A DNA stretch of 64,000 bases from Micromonospora cremea (GCF_900143515.1 NZ_FSQT01000002.1:2295501-2359500); one strand, 5' to 3'; shown: positions 8,561 through 18,502, numbered from the stretch's first letter. Numbers and translations are program-made. The notes: generated by a model from the letters alone, not told the origin.

Positions 8561-9240
8561 CCGCCCGGGTCGGTGTGGTCACCTTCCCCGGCTCGCTCGA
8601 CGACGGGGACGCGGCCCGAGCCGTCCGGATCGCCGGGGCCGAGCCGGTCCGGCTCTGGCACGGTGACCCGCAGCTGCACGGGGTGGACGCGGTCGTGCTG
8701 CCCGGCGGCTTCTCCTACGGCGACTACCTGCGCTGCGGCGCCATCGCCCGGTTCGCCCCCGTGATGGAGACGATCGTGGACGCCGCCCAGGGCGGTCTGC
8801 CGGTGCTCGGCATCTGCAACGGCTTCCAGATTCTCTGCGAGGCGCACCTGCTGCCCGGCGCGCTCACCCGCAACCAGCACCTGCACTTCCGCAACCGGGA
8901 CCAGATCCTGCGCATCGAGTCGGCCGGCACCGCGTGGACCAACGCGTTCCAGCCCGGCCAGGAGGTGCTCATCCCGGTGAAGAACGGCGAGGGCTGCTAC
9001 GTCGCCGACACCGCGACGCTGGATCAGCTCGAAGCCGAGGGCCGGGTGGTCGCCCGCTACATCGGCGGCAACCCGAACGGGTCCCAGCGCGACATCGCCG
9101 CGATCACCAACCCCGCCGGCAACGTGGTCGGCATCATGCCGCACCCCGAGCACGCGGTGGAGGCGCTCACCGGCCCCTCGCTGGACGGCCTCGGCTTCTT
9201 CACCTCGGTCCTCAAGCACCTGGTGGGGACGCCGGCGTGA
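8557..9240 (+). CDS. purQ: Phosphoribosylformylglycinamidine synthase subunit PurQ
   Basis: A 227-residue class-I glutamine amidotransferase. The nucleophile is in [14 protein letters not shown], the oxyanion region in [15 protein letters not shown], and the catalytic His/Glu pair in [11 protein letters not shown]. It releases ammonia from glutamine for PurL. The GTG start overlaps the purS stop by 4 nt. A spacer of about 127 bp separates it from purL. Confidence 0.96.
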   Translation: MTARVGVVTFPGSLDDGDAARAVRIAGAEPVRLWHGDPQLHGVDAVVLPGGFSYGDYLRCGAIARFAPVMETIVDAAQGGLPVLGICNGFQILCEAHLLPGALTRNQHLHFRNRDQILRIESAGTAWTNAFQPGQEVLIPVKNGEGCYVADTATLDQLEAEGRVVARYIGGNPNGSQRDIAAITNPAGNVVGIMPHPEHAVEALTGPSLDGLGFFTSVLKHLVGTPA

Positions 9241-9367
9241 GCGCGAGGAGTGAGCCGGGTCTGCGAGCCCCGCAGTCGCGAACGATGAGTGGGTCGGTGA
9301 CCGGCGGCACGATCATCGGTCAGCTCAACCGCCGGTCGGGCGGGCACGAGCGCAGCGAGGAGAGGTC

Positions 9368-12070
9368 ATGACCACCCATCCGGACCCGGTACGGGACACA
9401 CCGGAGGCGTACTCCGCCCCGGCGCAGCCGACCGAGCCGCGCCCGGCGCAGCCCGCCGCCCCGGCGACCGCTCCCGCCCAGCCGGCCGCCGTCGACTGGA
9501 CCGAGAGCGTGGACACCGTGCCGCGCGCCGGAGGCACTCCGGGAGAGCTCCAGCCGTACAGCGAGCTGGGGCTCCGCGACGACGAGTACGACCGCATCCG
9601 GCAGATCCTCGGCCGTCGGCCCACTCAGTCCGAGCTGGCGATGTACTCGATCATGTGGAGCGAGCACTGCTCCTACAAGTCGAGCAAGGTGCACCTGCGC
9701 CAGTTCGGTGAGAAGGCCCCGCACAGCGACCGGCTGCTTGCCGGCATCGGCGAGAACGCCGGCGTGGTGCAGGTCTCCGACGAGCTGGCGGTGACCTTCA
9801 AGGTCGAGTCGCACAACCACCCGAGCTTCGTCGAGCCGTACCAGGGTGCGGCGACCGGCGTCGGCGGCATCGTCCGGGACATCCTTGCCATGGGCGCCCG
9901 CCCGGTCGCGGTGATGGACCCGCTGCGCTTCGGTGCCGCGGACCACCCGGACACCGCCCGGGTCCTCACCGGCGTGGTCGCCGGCGTGGGTGGCTACGGC
10001 AACTGCCTCGGCCTGCCCAACATCGGCGGTGAGCTGGTCTTCGACCCCTCCTACCAGGGCAACCCGCTGCTCAACGCGCTCTGCCTGGGCGTGCTGCCGG
10101 TCAACCGGTTGCAGAACAAGGCCGCCGCCGGCCCCGGCAACGTGGTCGTGCTGATGGGCGCCAAGACCGGCCGGGACGGCATCGGCGGCGTGTCGGTGCT
10201 GGCCAGCGCCACCTTCGACGAGGGCAGCGAGCAGCGCCGCCCCGCCGTGCAGGTCGGCGACCCGTTCACCGAGAAGCTGCTGATCGAGGCGTGCCTGGAG
10301 CTGTACGACGGCCAGCTGGTGGTCGGCATCCAGGACCTCGGCGGCGCCGGGCTGACCTGCGCGCTCACCGAGACCGCCGCCGCGGCCGGCACCGGCATGC
10401 GGGTCTGGCTGGAGCGGGTGCCGCTGCGTGAGCCGTCGATGGACCCGCACGAGATCCTGGCCAGCGAGTCCCAGGAGCGCATGCTGCTGGTCGTCGAGCC
10501 GGACAAGCTCGACGCGGTGCTCAAGACCGCCGAGAAGTGGGGCGTGCTCGCCACCGCGATCGGCGAGGTCACCGCGCCGGAGGCGGACGGCAGCCCGGGC
10601 CGGTTGCTGATCACCTGGCAGGACCACCTGGTGGTCGACGTGCCGCCGGGTTCGCTGGTCGACGACGGCCCGGTCTACGCCCGGCCGATGCGTGAGCCGG
10701 CCGATCTGATCCTGCTCCAGGCCGACCGGGCCGAGACGCTTCCTCGCCCGGCCGACCCGGAGGCGCTGCGGGAGACCGTGCTGCGCATGATCGCGTCGCC
10801 CAACCTGGCCGACAAGACCTGGGTCACCGAGCAGTACGACCGCTACGTGCTGGGCAACACCGTGCTCGCCCAGCCGGAGGACGGCGGCGTGATCCGGATC
10901 GACGAGCGGACCGGGCTCGGCGTGGCGTTGTCCGTGGACGGCAACGGCCGGTACGCCCGGCTCGACCCGTACAACGGCACCAAGCTGGCGCTGGCCGAGG
11001 CGTACCGGAACGTGGCGGTGACCGGCGCGAAGCCGATCGCCGTGACGAACTGCCTCAACTTCGGCTCCCCGGAGGACCCGGGCGTGATGTGGCAGTTCGC
11101 CGAGGCCGTACGCGGCCTGGCGGACGGCTGCCTGGAGCTGGGCATCCCGGTCACCGGCGGCAACGTCAGCTTCTACAACCAGACCGGCGCGGCGGCCATC
11201 CACCCGACCCCCGTGGTCGGCGTGCTGGGTGTGCTGGACAACGTCGCCGACCGGGTCCCGATGGGCTTCGTCCCGCGCGCCGGTGGCGACCACGACCAGC
11301 TCTACCTGCTCGGTGAGACCAACGTCGAGCTGTCCGGCTCGGAGTGGGCCTGGGTGACGCACGAGCACCTCGGCGGCATCCCGCCGCAGGTCGACCTTGC
11401 CCGGGAGAAGGCGCTGGCCGACCTGCTGGCCGAGGCCGCCCGGGTCGGTCACCTCACCTCGGCGCACGACCTCTCCGACGGTGGCCTCGCCCAGAGCCTG
11501 GTCGAGTCCTGCCTGCGCCGCGGCGTCGGCGCCCGGATCGCGGTGCCGGAGCACTTCGCCGGCGGCTCGATGCCGTTCGTCTACCTGTTCAGCGAGTCGG
11601 CCGCACGGGCGCTGGTGTCGGTGCCGCGCGGTCACGACAAGGCGTTCGCGGCGCTCTGCGCCGAGCGGGGGGTGCCGTTCGAGCTGATCGGCGTCACCGA
11701 TCCGGCCGGCGGCGCGCTTGAGGTGCACGGCCAGTTCCGGATCGGCCTGGACGAGCTGCGTGCCGCGCACACCGAGACGTTGCCGCGCCTCTTCGGCGGC
11801 GCTGCCGCCGCCGAGGTGCCCGCACCGGCCGCTGGCGTGGCGGGGGCGGTCGAGGCCGTGCCGCTGCCGGTCGCGCAGGCCGAGCCGGTTGATGTTGCGG
11901 CGGTGGTCTCCGAGCCGATCGCGTCGGCCGGCCCGGTCCCGCAGGCCGGTTCCGTCGAGCCGGTCGCCGAGGCCCCGGCGAGCCCGGTCGAGCACACCGA
12001 GCCGGCCGGGCCCGGTGGGTCGTCCGAGGCTGACTCCGGTGTCACCGAGCCGTCGCCTGACGAGCGCTGA
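9368..12070 (+). CDS. purL: Phosphoribosylformylglycinamidine synthase subunit PurL (extended termini)
   Basis: A 900-residue small-type PurL. The ATP/substrate motifs are present, including [21 protein letters not shown] pieces, [12 protein letters not shown] and a second half with [12 protein letters not shown]. The catalytic body ends near residue 808. Two low-complexity extensions flank it: an N-terminal Pro/Ala tail of about 40 residues and a C-terminal Ala/Pro/Val/Glu-rich tail of about 90 residues. Typical small PurL is about 740-770 residues. GAGGAGAGG precedes ATG 9368. The preceding 127-bp spacer holds a GCGAGGAGTGAGCC-type sequence that looks like a dispersed actinomycete repeat. 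The comB homologue starts inside the C-terminal tail. Confidence 0.95.
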   Translation: MTTHPDPVRDTPEAYSAPAQPTEPRPAQPAAPATAPAQPAAVDWTESVDTVPRAGGTPGELQPYSELGLRDDEYDRIRQILGRRPTQSELAMYSIMWSEHCSYKSSKVHLRQFGEKAPHSDRLLAGIGENAGVVQVSDELAVTFKVESHNHPSFVEPYQGAATGVGGIVRDILAMGARPVAVMDPLRFGAADHPDTARVLTGVVAGVGGYGNCLGLPNIGGELVFDPSYQGNPLLNALCLGVLPVNRLQNKAAAGPGNVVVLMGAKTGRDGIGGVSVLASATFDEGSEQRRPAVQVGDPFTEKLLIEACLELYDGQLVVGIQDLGGAGLTCALTETAAAAGTGMRVWLERVPLREPSMDPHEILASESQERMLLVVEPDKLDAVLKTAEKWGVLATAIGEVTAPEADGSPGRLLITWQDHLVVDVPPGSLVDDGPVYARPMREPADLILLQADRAETLPRPADPEALRETVLRMIASPNLADKTWVTEQYDRYVLGNTVLAQPEDGGVIRIDERTGLGVALSVDGNGRYARLDPYNGTKLALAEAYRNVAVTGAKPIAVTNCLNFGSPEDPGVMWQFAEAVRGLADGCLELGIPVTGGNVSFYNQTGAAAIHPTPVVGVLGVLDNVADRVPMGFVPRAGGDHDQLYLLGETNVELSGSEWAWVTHEHLGGIPPQVDLAREKALADLLAEAARVGHLTSAHDLSDGGLAQSLVESCLRRGVGARIAVPEHFAGGSMPFVYLFSESAARALVSVPRGHDKAFAALCAERGVPFELIGVTDPAGGALEVHGQFRIGLDELRAAHTETLPRLFGGAAAAEVPAPAAGVAGAVEAVPLPVAQAEPVDVAAVVSEPIASAGPVPQAGSVEPVAEAPASPVEHTEPAGPGGSSEADSGVTEPSPDER

Positions 12071-12830
12071 GGCATTGGCGGCCGCCGTCTACGGCCAACC
12101 CGGCTCGGGTGCCCGGTTCGACTGGGGGTTGACCGGGGCGGCCGAGCTGGGTCGGGTCTGCGCGGTGCTGGTGGTGGTGGACGTGCTCTCGTTCACCACC
12201 TCGGTGGAGGTGGCGGTCGGCCGCGGCATGCGGGTGCACCCGTTCCCGTGGGGTGAGCAGGCCGCCGAGTACGCGCTGCGGGTCGGCGCGGTGGCCGCGG
12301 TGGGCCGTCGGCGGGTGACGGCGGAGCATCCGTGGTCACTCTCGCCCGCCGCGCTGAGCACCGCGCCGGTGGTGGCGGACCTGGTGCTGCCCTCGCCGAA
12401 CGGCTCGGCCATCAGCGCCGCCGCCAGCGCCACCGGGCTACCGGTGGTCGCGGCGTGCCTGCGCAACGCCCGCGCCGTCGGGCACTGGCTGCGCCGCCAG
12501 GGGTACGGCACGACGGACGCCCCGATCGGCGTGATCGCCTCCGGGGAGCGGTGGCCGGACGGCTCGCTGCGCCCGTCGGTGGAGGACCAACTCGGCGCGG
12601 CCAGCGTGCTCGACGCGCTCTCCGGTGTGCCGGGTGGGCTCTCGGTGGAGGCGGCCATGGCGCTCGCCGCGCTGGCCAGCACCCCCGACGTGCCCGCCGC
12701 GGTGCGCGGTAGCGTCTCCGGCCGGGAACTCACCGAGGGTGGCTTCGCCGGGGACGTCGACGTCGCCGTCCGGGTCGACGTGTCGGACGTCGTTCCGCTG
12801 CTCCGGCACGGCGTGTTCTCCGCCGCCTGA
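12039..12830 (+). CDS. ComB family protein (2-phosphosulfolactate phosphatase homologue)
   Basis: A protein of about 263 residues with the ComB-family core: [30 protein letters not shown] and [19 protein letters not shown], the Mg-binding acidic segment. In methanogens ComB dephosphorylates 2-phosphosulfolactate in coenzyme M synthesis. Actinomycetes are not expected to make coenzyme M this way, so the physiological substrate is open. GTG 12039 has GAGG about 10 nt upstream and overlaps purL by 32 nt; TTG 12075 is an alternative. Coupling to purL suggests co-expression with purine genes. Confidence 0.8.
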   Translation: MSPSRRLTSAEALAAAVYGQPGSGARFDWGLTGAAELGRVCAVLVVVDVLSFTTSVEVAVGRGMRVHPFPWGEQAAEYALRVGAVAAVGRRRVTAEHPWSLSPAALSTAPVVADLVLPSPNGSAISAAASATGLPVVAACLRNARAVGHWLRRQGYGTTDAPIGVIASGERWPDGSLRPSVEDQLGAASVLDALSGVPGGLSVEAAMALAALASTPDVPAAVRGSVSGRELTEGGFAGDVDVAVRVDVSDVVPLLRHGVFSAA

Positions 12831-12846
12831 TCAACCCGGCTTCCGT

Positions 12847-12886
12847 GAAAGTCGGTGTGTCCAGGTCCGGAGGACACGCCGACTTC
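12847..12886. terminator. Hairpin after comB homologue
   Basis: The arms around 12848-12862 (AAGTCGGTGTGTCC) and 12872-12885 pair with one mismatch across a 9-nt loop. It lies 17 nt after the stop codon. Together with the next hairpin it forms a double terminator between convergent genes. Confidence 0.5.
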
Positions 12887-12916
12887 ACCGACCACGAGTG
12901 GACCTCGCGGTACGAG

Positions 12917-12948
12917 AAGGGCCGCCCGGATCTCTCCGGGCGGCCCTT
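12917..12948. terminator. Strong bidirectional terminator
   Basis: The perfect 14-bp stem AAGGGCCGCCCGGA / TCCGGGCGGCCCTT has a TCTC loop and is flanked by short A and T runs. It sits between the convergent comB homologue and the repeat-tail membrane protein gene, so it can serve both. Confidence 0.85.
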
Positions 12949-12965
12949 TCAACGTGCGTGCCGGG

Positions 12966-15071
12966 TCAGTCGTCCAGCCAGTCGAGGCGTCGACCGCCCC
13001 GCTCGGTCGGCGGCGGGCTGTCCGCCGGCCGTGCCCGGCCGGCCTGCTGGCCGTAGCCGCCCTGGTCGTAGCCCCGGTCGTCGTAGCCGCCACCGCGCTG
13101 CGGCGGGGGCTCCTGGCCGTAGCCGCCCTGGTCGTACCCGCCGGCCTGCTGTCCGTAGCCGCCGCCCTGGTCGTAGCCCCGGTCGTCGTAGCCGCCACCG
13201 CGCTGCGGCGGGGGCTCCTGGCCGTAGCCGCCCTGGTTGTACCCGCCGGCCTGCTGTCCGTAGCCGCCGCCCTGGTCGTAGCCGCCGGCCTGCTGGCCGT
13301 AGCCACCGGTCGGCTCCGCCGCGCGACCGCCGTACGGGGCGGTGTCGGACTGACCGTAGCCCTGGCCCTGCTCCGGCTGGTAGACGCCGGTTGCGTACGG
13401 GTCGGCCGGAGCCGGGTACTGCGTGCTGTCGCCCGTGTACCGGCCGGTCGGCTCGTCGAAGCGCTCGCCGTAGGCCGGGCCGCCAGCGGGAGCCGGCGGG
13501 TAGCCGGCCGCACCGGCCGGGGCCGTGTAGTCGCGGCTGCCGTAGCCGCCGCCGGAGGAGGGCGCGCTGCCGTAGCCGCCGCCGGAGGAGGGCGCGCTGC
13601 CGTAGCCGCCACCGGAGGCCGGTGCGCCGCCGTAGCCGCCACCGGAGGCCGGTGCGCCGCCGTAGCCCGCACCGGAACCGGGCGCGGCACCGTAGCCGTC
13701 ACCGGCCGCGCCGGCGCCGTAGCCACCGTCGGGGGTGGCCGCCGTGCCGTAGCCGCCGCCCGAGGCGGGGGCGTTGCCGTAGCCGCCGGCACCGTACCCG
13801 CCGGATGCCGGCTCGTCGCCGTAGCCGGCGCCGCCCCAGCTCTGCTGGCCCGCCGCGCCGTACGGCTGCGCTGGCGCGCCGTACGGGTCCGGTGGGACGT
13901 CGTCGACCACCGGGCGGTGCATCATCGTCGGCGCCTCGCTCAGCGCCGCACCGCCGACCATCGTCGGGTCGGGTGCGCCGACGGGTCGGTTGACCACCCG
14001 GGTCTGGTCGTCGGCCCCGCGGAATCCGCCCCGGGCCGCCGGCACCGCGCCGGCCGCCCCGGCACCCGCCAGGTCGTCGTCCTCGTCGCCGTTCTCCTTG
14101 CGCCTCATCCAGAGCAGCACGATCGTGCCGACACCCGCGGCGACGAGCAGACCGCCGAGCAGGATGATCAGGTACGAGCTGAGGCTGCTGCCGTCTTCCT
14201 CGTTGGAGGCGTTCGCCGGGGCGGCCACGCTGGCTTCCTCGGTGGGCTCCTCCTCGGTGCCCTCCTCGACCGGTTCCTCGCTGGGGGTGGCCTCGGCGCT
14301 GGCGGACGGCGTGGGGCTCGGCGTCACCTCGACCTTGAGGGCCAGGCTGACCCGCTGGCCGGTGACAGACTGCCCGGCGCTCGCGTTGATGGTCTTCCGG
14401 CCGAGGACGTTGTCGAAGCTGGCGCCCAGCTCGAGCCGCCCGGGCGCGATCGGGTTGGCGGTGGTGCCGGTGAAGCGGAAGTTACCGCTGCCGTCGCTGG
14501 TGGTGTCGTGGCGCTTACCCCCGCTGTCCAGGAGCATCACGACTGCGTTGGGCACCGCGTCGCCGTTGGCCTGCACGACCACCTTGCCGGAGACCGACTT
14601 CACGGTCTGCGCCTGCTGCTGTTCGGGGCCGCGAACAGTGACATCCCGCTCGGCGCTGCCGGAGTCATCGCCGGCACTTGCGCTGATCTGGACCTTGCCG
14701 GACTTCGTGTCGCCTGCGGCGACGTTCCCGGCTACAAGCTCGACGCTGTAGGCCTTGGAGCTGCCGCGATCGATCTCCTCGGTGAAGTCACAGCGGCCGT
14801 TGCAGCTGAGTTCGCCGAAAGAGGTGCTGACTTTGACAGTCACCGAGTCGGAGTTTTCCGACCCAAGCTTGATGTTGTTGTTGGTCACTCGGAATGACAG
14901 CGTGGCGCGCTGACCGCTGGTCAGAGAGCCCGAAGACAAGTTAGTGATCTGTACGCCGGGTTCGGCGGCCAAGGCTGGTGTGGCGGGGACGGCGAGCAGA
15001 GCGCTGGCAACCAGCGCTACGACCACACCGGCCCGCTGCTTCCAGGCACGTCGGTGTGTTGACACGTCCAC
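12966..15071 (-). CDS. Exported single-pass membrane protein with Gly/Tyr/Gln repeat tail
   Basis: A 701-residue protein of unrecognised function. A signal peptide (about 1-36, VVVALVASALLAVPATPALA) is followed by an extracellular region with an Ig-like/CARDB-like segment holding a Cys pair (SCNGRC). A second Ig-like segment (VSGKVVVQANGDAVPNAVV, carboxypeptidase-regulatory type) comes next, then an acidic Ser/Pro/Glu linker. One membrane helix (YLIILLGGLLVAAGVGTIVLLW) is followed by RRK, so the tail faces the cytoplasm. The roughly 350-residue tail is disordered and built of GGYG, GQQAGGY and PPPQRGGGYDD units. It includes two exact-length 35-residue repeats and five 10-residue repeats. The gene lies antisense inside the purine region. 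Confidence 0.8.
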   Translation of the reverse strand: MDVSTHRRAWKQRAGVVVALVASALLAVPATPALAAEPGVQITNLSSGSLTSGQRATLSFRVTNNNIKLGSENSDSVTVKVSTSFGELSCNGRCDFTEEIDRGSSKAYSVELVAGNVAAGDTKSGKVQISASAGDDSGSAERDVTVRGPEQQQAQTVKSVSGKVVVQANGDAVPNAVVMLLDSGGKRHDTTSDGSGNFRFTGTTANPIAPGRLELGASFDNVLGRKTINASAGQSVTGQRVSLALKVEVTPSPTPSASAEATPSEEPVEEGTEEEPTEEASVAAPANASNEEDGSSLSSYLIILLGGLLVAAGVGTIVLLWMRRKENGDEDDDLAGAGAAGAVPAARGGFRGADDQTRVVNRPVGAPDPTMVGGAALSEAPTMMHRPVVDDVPPDPYGAPAQPYGAAGQQSWGGAGYGDEPASGGYGAGGYGNAPASGGGYGTAATPDGGYGAGAAGDGYGAAPGSGAGYGGAPASGGGYGGAPASGGGYGSAPSSGGGYGSAPSSGGGYGSRDYTAPAGAAGYPPAPAGGPAYGERFDEPTGRYTGDSTQYPAPADPYATGVYQPEQGQGYGQSDTAPYGGRAAEPTGGYGQQAGGYDQGGGYGQQAGGYNQGGYGQEPPPQRGGGYDDRGYDQGGGYGQQAGGYDQGGYGQEPPPQRGGGYDDRGYDQGGYGQQAGRARPADSPPPTERGGRRLDWLDD
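13060..13269. repeat. Two tandem 105-bp repeats inside a coding region
   Basis: The CCCTGGTCGTAGCC phase recurs at 13060, 13165 and 13270, giving two near-identical 105-bp units (35 codons each). They encode the GGYDDRGYDQGGGYGQQAGG-type unit of the membrane protein tail. Near-identity at DNA level points to recent duplication. Confidence 0.85.
13540..13689. repeat. Five tandem 30-bp repeats inside a coding region
   Basis: Units begin CCGTAGCCGCC at 13540, 13570, 13600, 13630 and 13660. They encode GGGYGSAPSS/GGGYGGAPAS decapeptides. The first two and the next two are identical pairs and the fifth is degenerate. Replication slippage is the likely origin. Confidence 0.85.
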
Positions 15072-15225
15072 CGCCTTCCGGACTGACTTCCCTTGACCGG
15101 CGGGGCGCCGGGCCGGGGATCATCACGGTACGAATACGCCGTCGGCAACTATGCCTTGTCTGACTGGATCGGCGCGACCCAGGGCCAGCGTCGGGTGCAC
15201 TGCCCGCGGGTCGTATCGTCCCGTC

Positions 15226-15579
15226 GTGTCCTCTCCGTACAGTAAGTCCACCGCCGTTGCGGCGGCGTTGTCGGCGCTCGACGAGGGGCGTACGCCCGAA
15301 AGGCCGGTACTCCGGGAGGCGGTCCGGTCGTTGTTGGCGGGCCTCGCGGAGCGCGCCCCCGGCCGATCGGTGGAGGTGCGCGTCCCACCATACGGGGCGA
15401 TCCAGTGCGTTCCCGGCCCTCGACACACCAGAGGAAACCCGCCAAACGTGGTCGAGATGGCCCCGGACACCTGGCTGGCGCTGGCCACGGGGCGAATTGG
15501 TTGGGCCGAGGCGGTCACCGAGGGTCGCATCCAGGTGAGCGGGGTCCGAGCGGACCTCTCGGCATACCTGCCCCTCTAG
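15226..15579 (+). CDS. Sterol-carrier-like family protein (SCP_3 type)
   Basis: A 117-residue protein that begins [20 protein letters not shown]. The C-terminal part reads [36 protein letters not shown] and [17 protein letters not shown], the pattern of bacterial SCP-2-like proteins found beside purF in actinobacteria. It probably binds a hydrophobic ligand in the cytoplasm; the ligand is unknown. GTG 15226 gives the usual N-terminus. It lies just upstream of purF in the same direction. Confidence 0.75.
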   Translation: MSSPYSKSTAVAAALSALDEGRTPERPVLREAVRSLLAGLAERAPGRSVEVRVPPYGAIQCVPGPRHTRGNPPNVVEMAPDTWLALATGRIGWAEAVTEGRIQVSGVRADLSAYLPL

Positions 15580-15746
15580 CTGCCCCGATGTCCGGCTCTC
15601 CGTGACGTTGCGCAGGGAAACCGTGACTTTCTGTATTGACGACGATTCGCGTACACTGTCAGGCGACGACAGTGGTCCCGGCAGAGGAGTGTGGATCCGC
15701 CCGTGATCCCCGCCAGGCCGGTCCAGACCAGCATGAGGGAGCGGTA

Positions 15747-17285
15747 GTGCCCCGAGGCGACGGCCGGCTGAGCCACGACCTTGACCCCCAACGACCCGGC
15801 CCCCAGGACGCCTGCGGCGTCTTCGGTGTCTGGGCCCCCGGTGAAGAGGTCGCCAATCTGACCTACTTCGGTCTATACGCACTGCAACACCGCGGCCAGG
15901 AGGCGGCGGGCATCGCGGTGAGCGACGGTTCCGGCGTGGTGGTCTACAAAGACCTCGGCCTGGTGGCCCAGGTCTTCGACGAGCCCACCCTGGCCAGCCT
16001 GCGCGGCCACCTGGCGATCGGGCACGCCCGCTACTCCACGACCGGCGCCTCGAACTGGGAAAATGCCCAGCCGACGATCCGGTCGACGAGTTCCGGCACG
16101 ACCATCGCCCTGGCCCACAACGGCAACCTGGTCAACACCACGGAGCTTGAGAAGGAGGTCGCCGAGCGCGGCCTCGTCGCGGACGGCTCGACGAACGACA
16201 CGTCGCTGGTGACCATGCTGCTGGCCAGCCGTCCGGACCTGTCGGTCGAGGCGGCCGCGCTGGAGGTGCTGCCGCAGCTGCGCGGCGCGTTCAGCTTCGT
16301 CTTCATGGACGAGTCGACGCTCTACGCGGCCCGCGACCCGCACGGCGTACGCCCGCTGGTGCTCGGCCGGTTGGAGCGCGGCTGGGTGGTTGCCAGCGAG
16401 ACCGCGGCGTTGGACATCGTCGGCGCCAGCGTGGTGCGCGAGGTCGAGCCGGGCGAGCTGATCGCGATCGACGAGGACGGGCTGCGCTCGACCCGGTTCG
16501 CGTCGCCGGAGCCGAAGGGCTGCCTCTTCGAGTACGTCTACATCGCCCGCCCGGACGCCACGATCGCCGGGCGCAACGTGCACGCGGCGCGGGTGCAGAT
16601 CGGCCGGCAGTTGGCCAAGGAGCACCCGGTCGAGGCCGACCTGGTGATCCCGGTGCCCGAGTCGGGCACCCCGGCCGCGATCGGCTACGCCGAGGCGTCC
16701 GGCATCACCTACGGCGCCGGCCTGATGAAGAACCCGTACGTGGGGCGCACCTTCATCCAGCCGTCGCAGACCCTGCGCCAGCTCGGCATCCGACTCAAGC
16801 TCAACCCGCTGCGGGAGAACGTCCGGGGCAAGCGGCTGGTGGTGGTGGACGATTCGATCGTCCGCGGCAACACCCAGCGGGCCATCGTGCGGATGCTGCG
16901 GGAGGCGGGGGCGCTGGAGGTGCACGTCCGCATCTCCTCCCCTCCGGTCAGCTGGCCGTGCTTCTACGGCATCGACTTCGCCACGCGGGCGGAGCTGCTG
17001 GCCAACGGGTTGGACAACGATGGCATCCGGCGATCCATCGGTGCCGACACGCTGGGTTACGTCTCGCTTTCTGGCCTGATCGCCGCGACCGAGCAGCCGA
17101 AGACCCGGCTGTGTCGGGCGTGCTTCGATGGGGAGTACCCGATCGAGCTGCCGGCTGGCAACCTGATCGGCAAGCACGTGCTCGAAGGGGTGGGCCGACG
17201 GGTCGCCAACTCGGCACCGGAGGCCCCGCACACCAACGGCCCGCTCGTCGCCACTCCGGGTGGCGTGACCGCCAACCGCCCGTAG
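15747..17285 (+). CDS. purF: Amidophosphoribosyltransferase
   Basis: A 512-residue precursor. A propeptide of about 22 residues precedes the class-II amidotransferase Cys in DACGVFGVW. The PRPP loop LVVVDDSIVRGNTQR is intact, as is the C-terminal CRACFDGEYPI, a ligand region for the [4Fe-4S] cluster of B. subtilis-type PurF. It performs the first committed step of purine synthesis, PRPP plus glutamine to phosphoribosylamine. GTG 15747 follows AGGGAG with about 6-nt spacing. The 167-bp leader contains an AT-richer zone around 15630-15655 (TACACT at 15652-15657), a candidate promoter. Confidence 0.96.
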   Translation: MPRGDGRLSHDLDPQRPGPQDACGVFGVWAPGEEVANLTYFGLYALQHRGQEAAGIAVSDGSGVVVYKDLGLVAQVFDEPTLASLRGHLAIGHARYSTTGASNWENAQPTIRSTSSGTTIALAHNGNLVNTTELEKEVAERGLVADGSTNDTSLVTMLLASRPDLSVEAAALEVLPQLRGAFSFVFMDESTLYAARDPHGVRPLVLGRLERGWVVASETAALDIVGASVVREVEPGELIAIDEDGLRSTRFASPEPKGCLFEYVYIARPDATIAGRNVHAARVQIGRQLAKEHPVEADLVIPVPESGTPAAIGYAEASGITYGAGLMKNPYVGRTFIQPSQTLRQLGIRLKLNPLRENVRGKRLVVVDDSIVRGNTQRAIVRMLREAGALEVHVRISSPPVSWPCFYGIDFATRAELLANGLDNDGIRRSIGADTLGYVSLSGLIAATEQPKTRLCRACFDGEYPIELPAGNLIGKHVLEGVGRRVANSAPEAPHTNGPLVATPGGVTANRP

Positions 17286-17347
17286 CACCAAACTGGCGCG
17301 GCCCGGCCACCGCCGGCGCGGCACCGAGAACCACAAAGGGGAGAACC

Positions 17348-18502
17348 GTGACGCACGTGTCCGAGCGCAGCGGCGCAGGAAGCAGCCCGACCGGTGCCGG
17401 CGGCGACCGCCAGCTCTGGACGGCCGGCGCCGGCCGTCAGGCGCGCAAACGCTCGGTCTCGTACGCCGACGCCGGGGTCTCCATCGACGCGGGCGACCGC
17501 GCGGTGGAGCTGCTCAAGTCGAAGGTGCGCCAGACCCGTCGCCCCGAGGTGCTGGGCGACCTCGGCGGCTTCGCGGGCCTGTTCCGGCTGGACACCACGA
17601 AGTACAAGAACCCGATCCTGGCCTCCTCCACGGACGGGGTGGGCACCAAACTGGTGATCGCCCAGCAGATGGACATCCACGACACGGTCGGCATCGACCT
17701 GGTCGCGATGGTCGTCGACGACCTGGTGGCCTGCGGTGCCGAGCCGCTCTTCCTGCTCGACTACATCGCAACCGGCGAGGTCGTACCGGACAAGGTCGCC
17801 GAAATCGGCGCCGGTATCGCCGACGGCTGCCGGTACGCCGGCTGCGCGCTGCTGGGCGGGGAGACCGCCGAGCACCCCGGCGTGCTCCGCCCGGACGAGT
17901 ACGACATCTCGGCGACCGGCGTCGGCGTGGTCGAGGAGGACGACATCCTCCGCCCGGACCGGGTCGAGGTGGGTGACGTGGTGATCGCCATGCGCTCCTC
18001 CGGCCTGCACTCCAACGGCTACTCGCTGGTCCGTCACGTGCTGCTCGGCGCGGCCCGGATGCGGCTGGACATCGTGATCGACGACTTCGGTCGGCAGCGG
18101 ACCCTGGGTGAGGAGCTGCTCACCCCGACCAAGATCTACGCCAAGGACTGCCTCAAGCTGATCGCCGAGGCCGAGGTGCGGGCACTGGCCCACGTCACCG
18201 GTGGTGGCATCCCCGGCAACCTGGTCCGGGTGCTGCCGGAGCACGTCGACGCGGTGGTCAACCGGTCCACCTGGAAGCCGCAGCCGGTCTTCGACCTGAT
18301 CCAGTCGAAGGGCCGGATCGACGACCCGGAGATGGAGTCGACCTTCAACATGGGTGTCGGCATGTTCGCCATCGTCTCGGCGGAGGACGCGGACCGGGCG
18401 CTAGCCACGCTGACCGGCCGTGGGGTCGAGGCGTGGCAGGCCGGCGAGATCATCGAGGGCACCGGCAACGTGCAGATGGTTGGCCAGCACACCCGCGGAT
18501 GA
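17348..18502 (+). CDS. purM: Phosphoribosylformylglycinamidine cyclo-ligase (AIR synthetase)
   Basis: A 384-residue protein with the PurM motifs SYADAGVSIDAGDR, SSTDGVGTKL, LLGGETAEHPG and THVTGGGIPGNL-like HVTGGGIPGN. It closes the imidazole ring, FGAM to AIR. GTG 17348 is preceded by AAGGGGAG at ideal spacing. The first 35 or so residues are a polar extension before the conserved body. It lies 62 bp after purF and likely shares its transcript. Confidence 0.96.
   Translation: MTHVSERSGAGSSPTGAGGDRQLWTAGAGRQARKRSVSYADAGVSIDAGDRAVELLKSKVRQTRRPEVLGDLGGFAGLFRLDTTKYKNPILASSTDGVGTKLVIAQQMDIHDTVGIDLVAMVVDDLVACGAEPLFLLDYIATGEVVPDKVAEIGAGIADGCRYAGCALLGGETAEHPGVLRPDEYDISATGVGVVEEDDILRPDRVEVGDVVIAMRSSGLHSNGYSLVRHVLLGAARMRLDIVIDDFGRQRTLGEELLTPTKIYAKDCLKLIAEAEVRALAHVTGGGIPGNLVRVLPEHVDAVVNRSTWKPQPVFDLIQSKGRIDDPEMESTFNMGVGMFAIVSAEDADRALATLTGRGVEAWQAGEIIEGTGNVQMVGQHTRG

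Noticed and set aside
9320..11995. An 891-codon open frame antisense to purL
   Set aside because: GC-rich third positions of purL keep this frame open. Composition is Arg/His/Gly/Leu-rich with no motif, and purL is certain.
13060..13689. Possible CRISPR array
   Set aside because: The repeats are contiguous coding units without spacers, in frame with a protein, and no cas genes are present.
12089..13792. A long minus-strand frame rich in ATTR/AAT repeats over the comB homologue and the membrane-protein tail
   Set aside because: It is an out-of-frame reading of the real Gly/Tyr repeat region; the repeats follow from the 105-bp and 30-bp DNA repeats.
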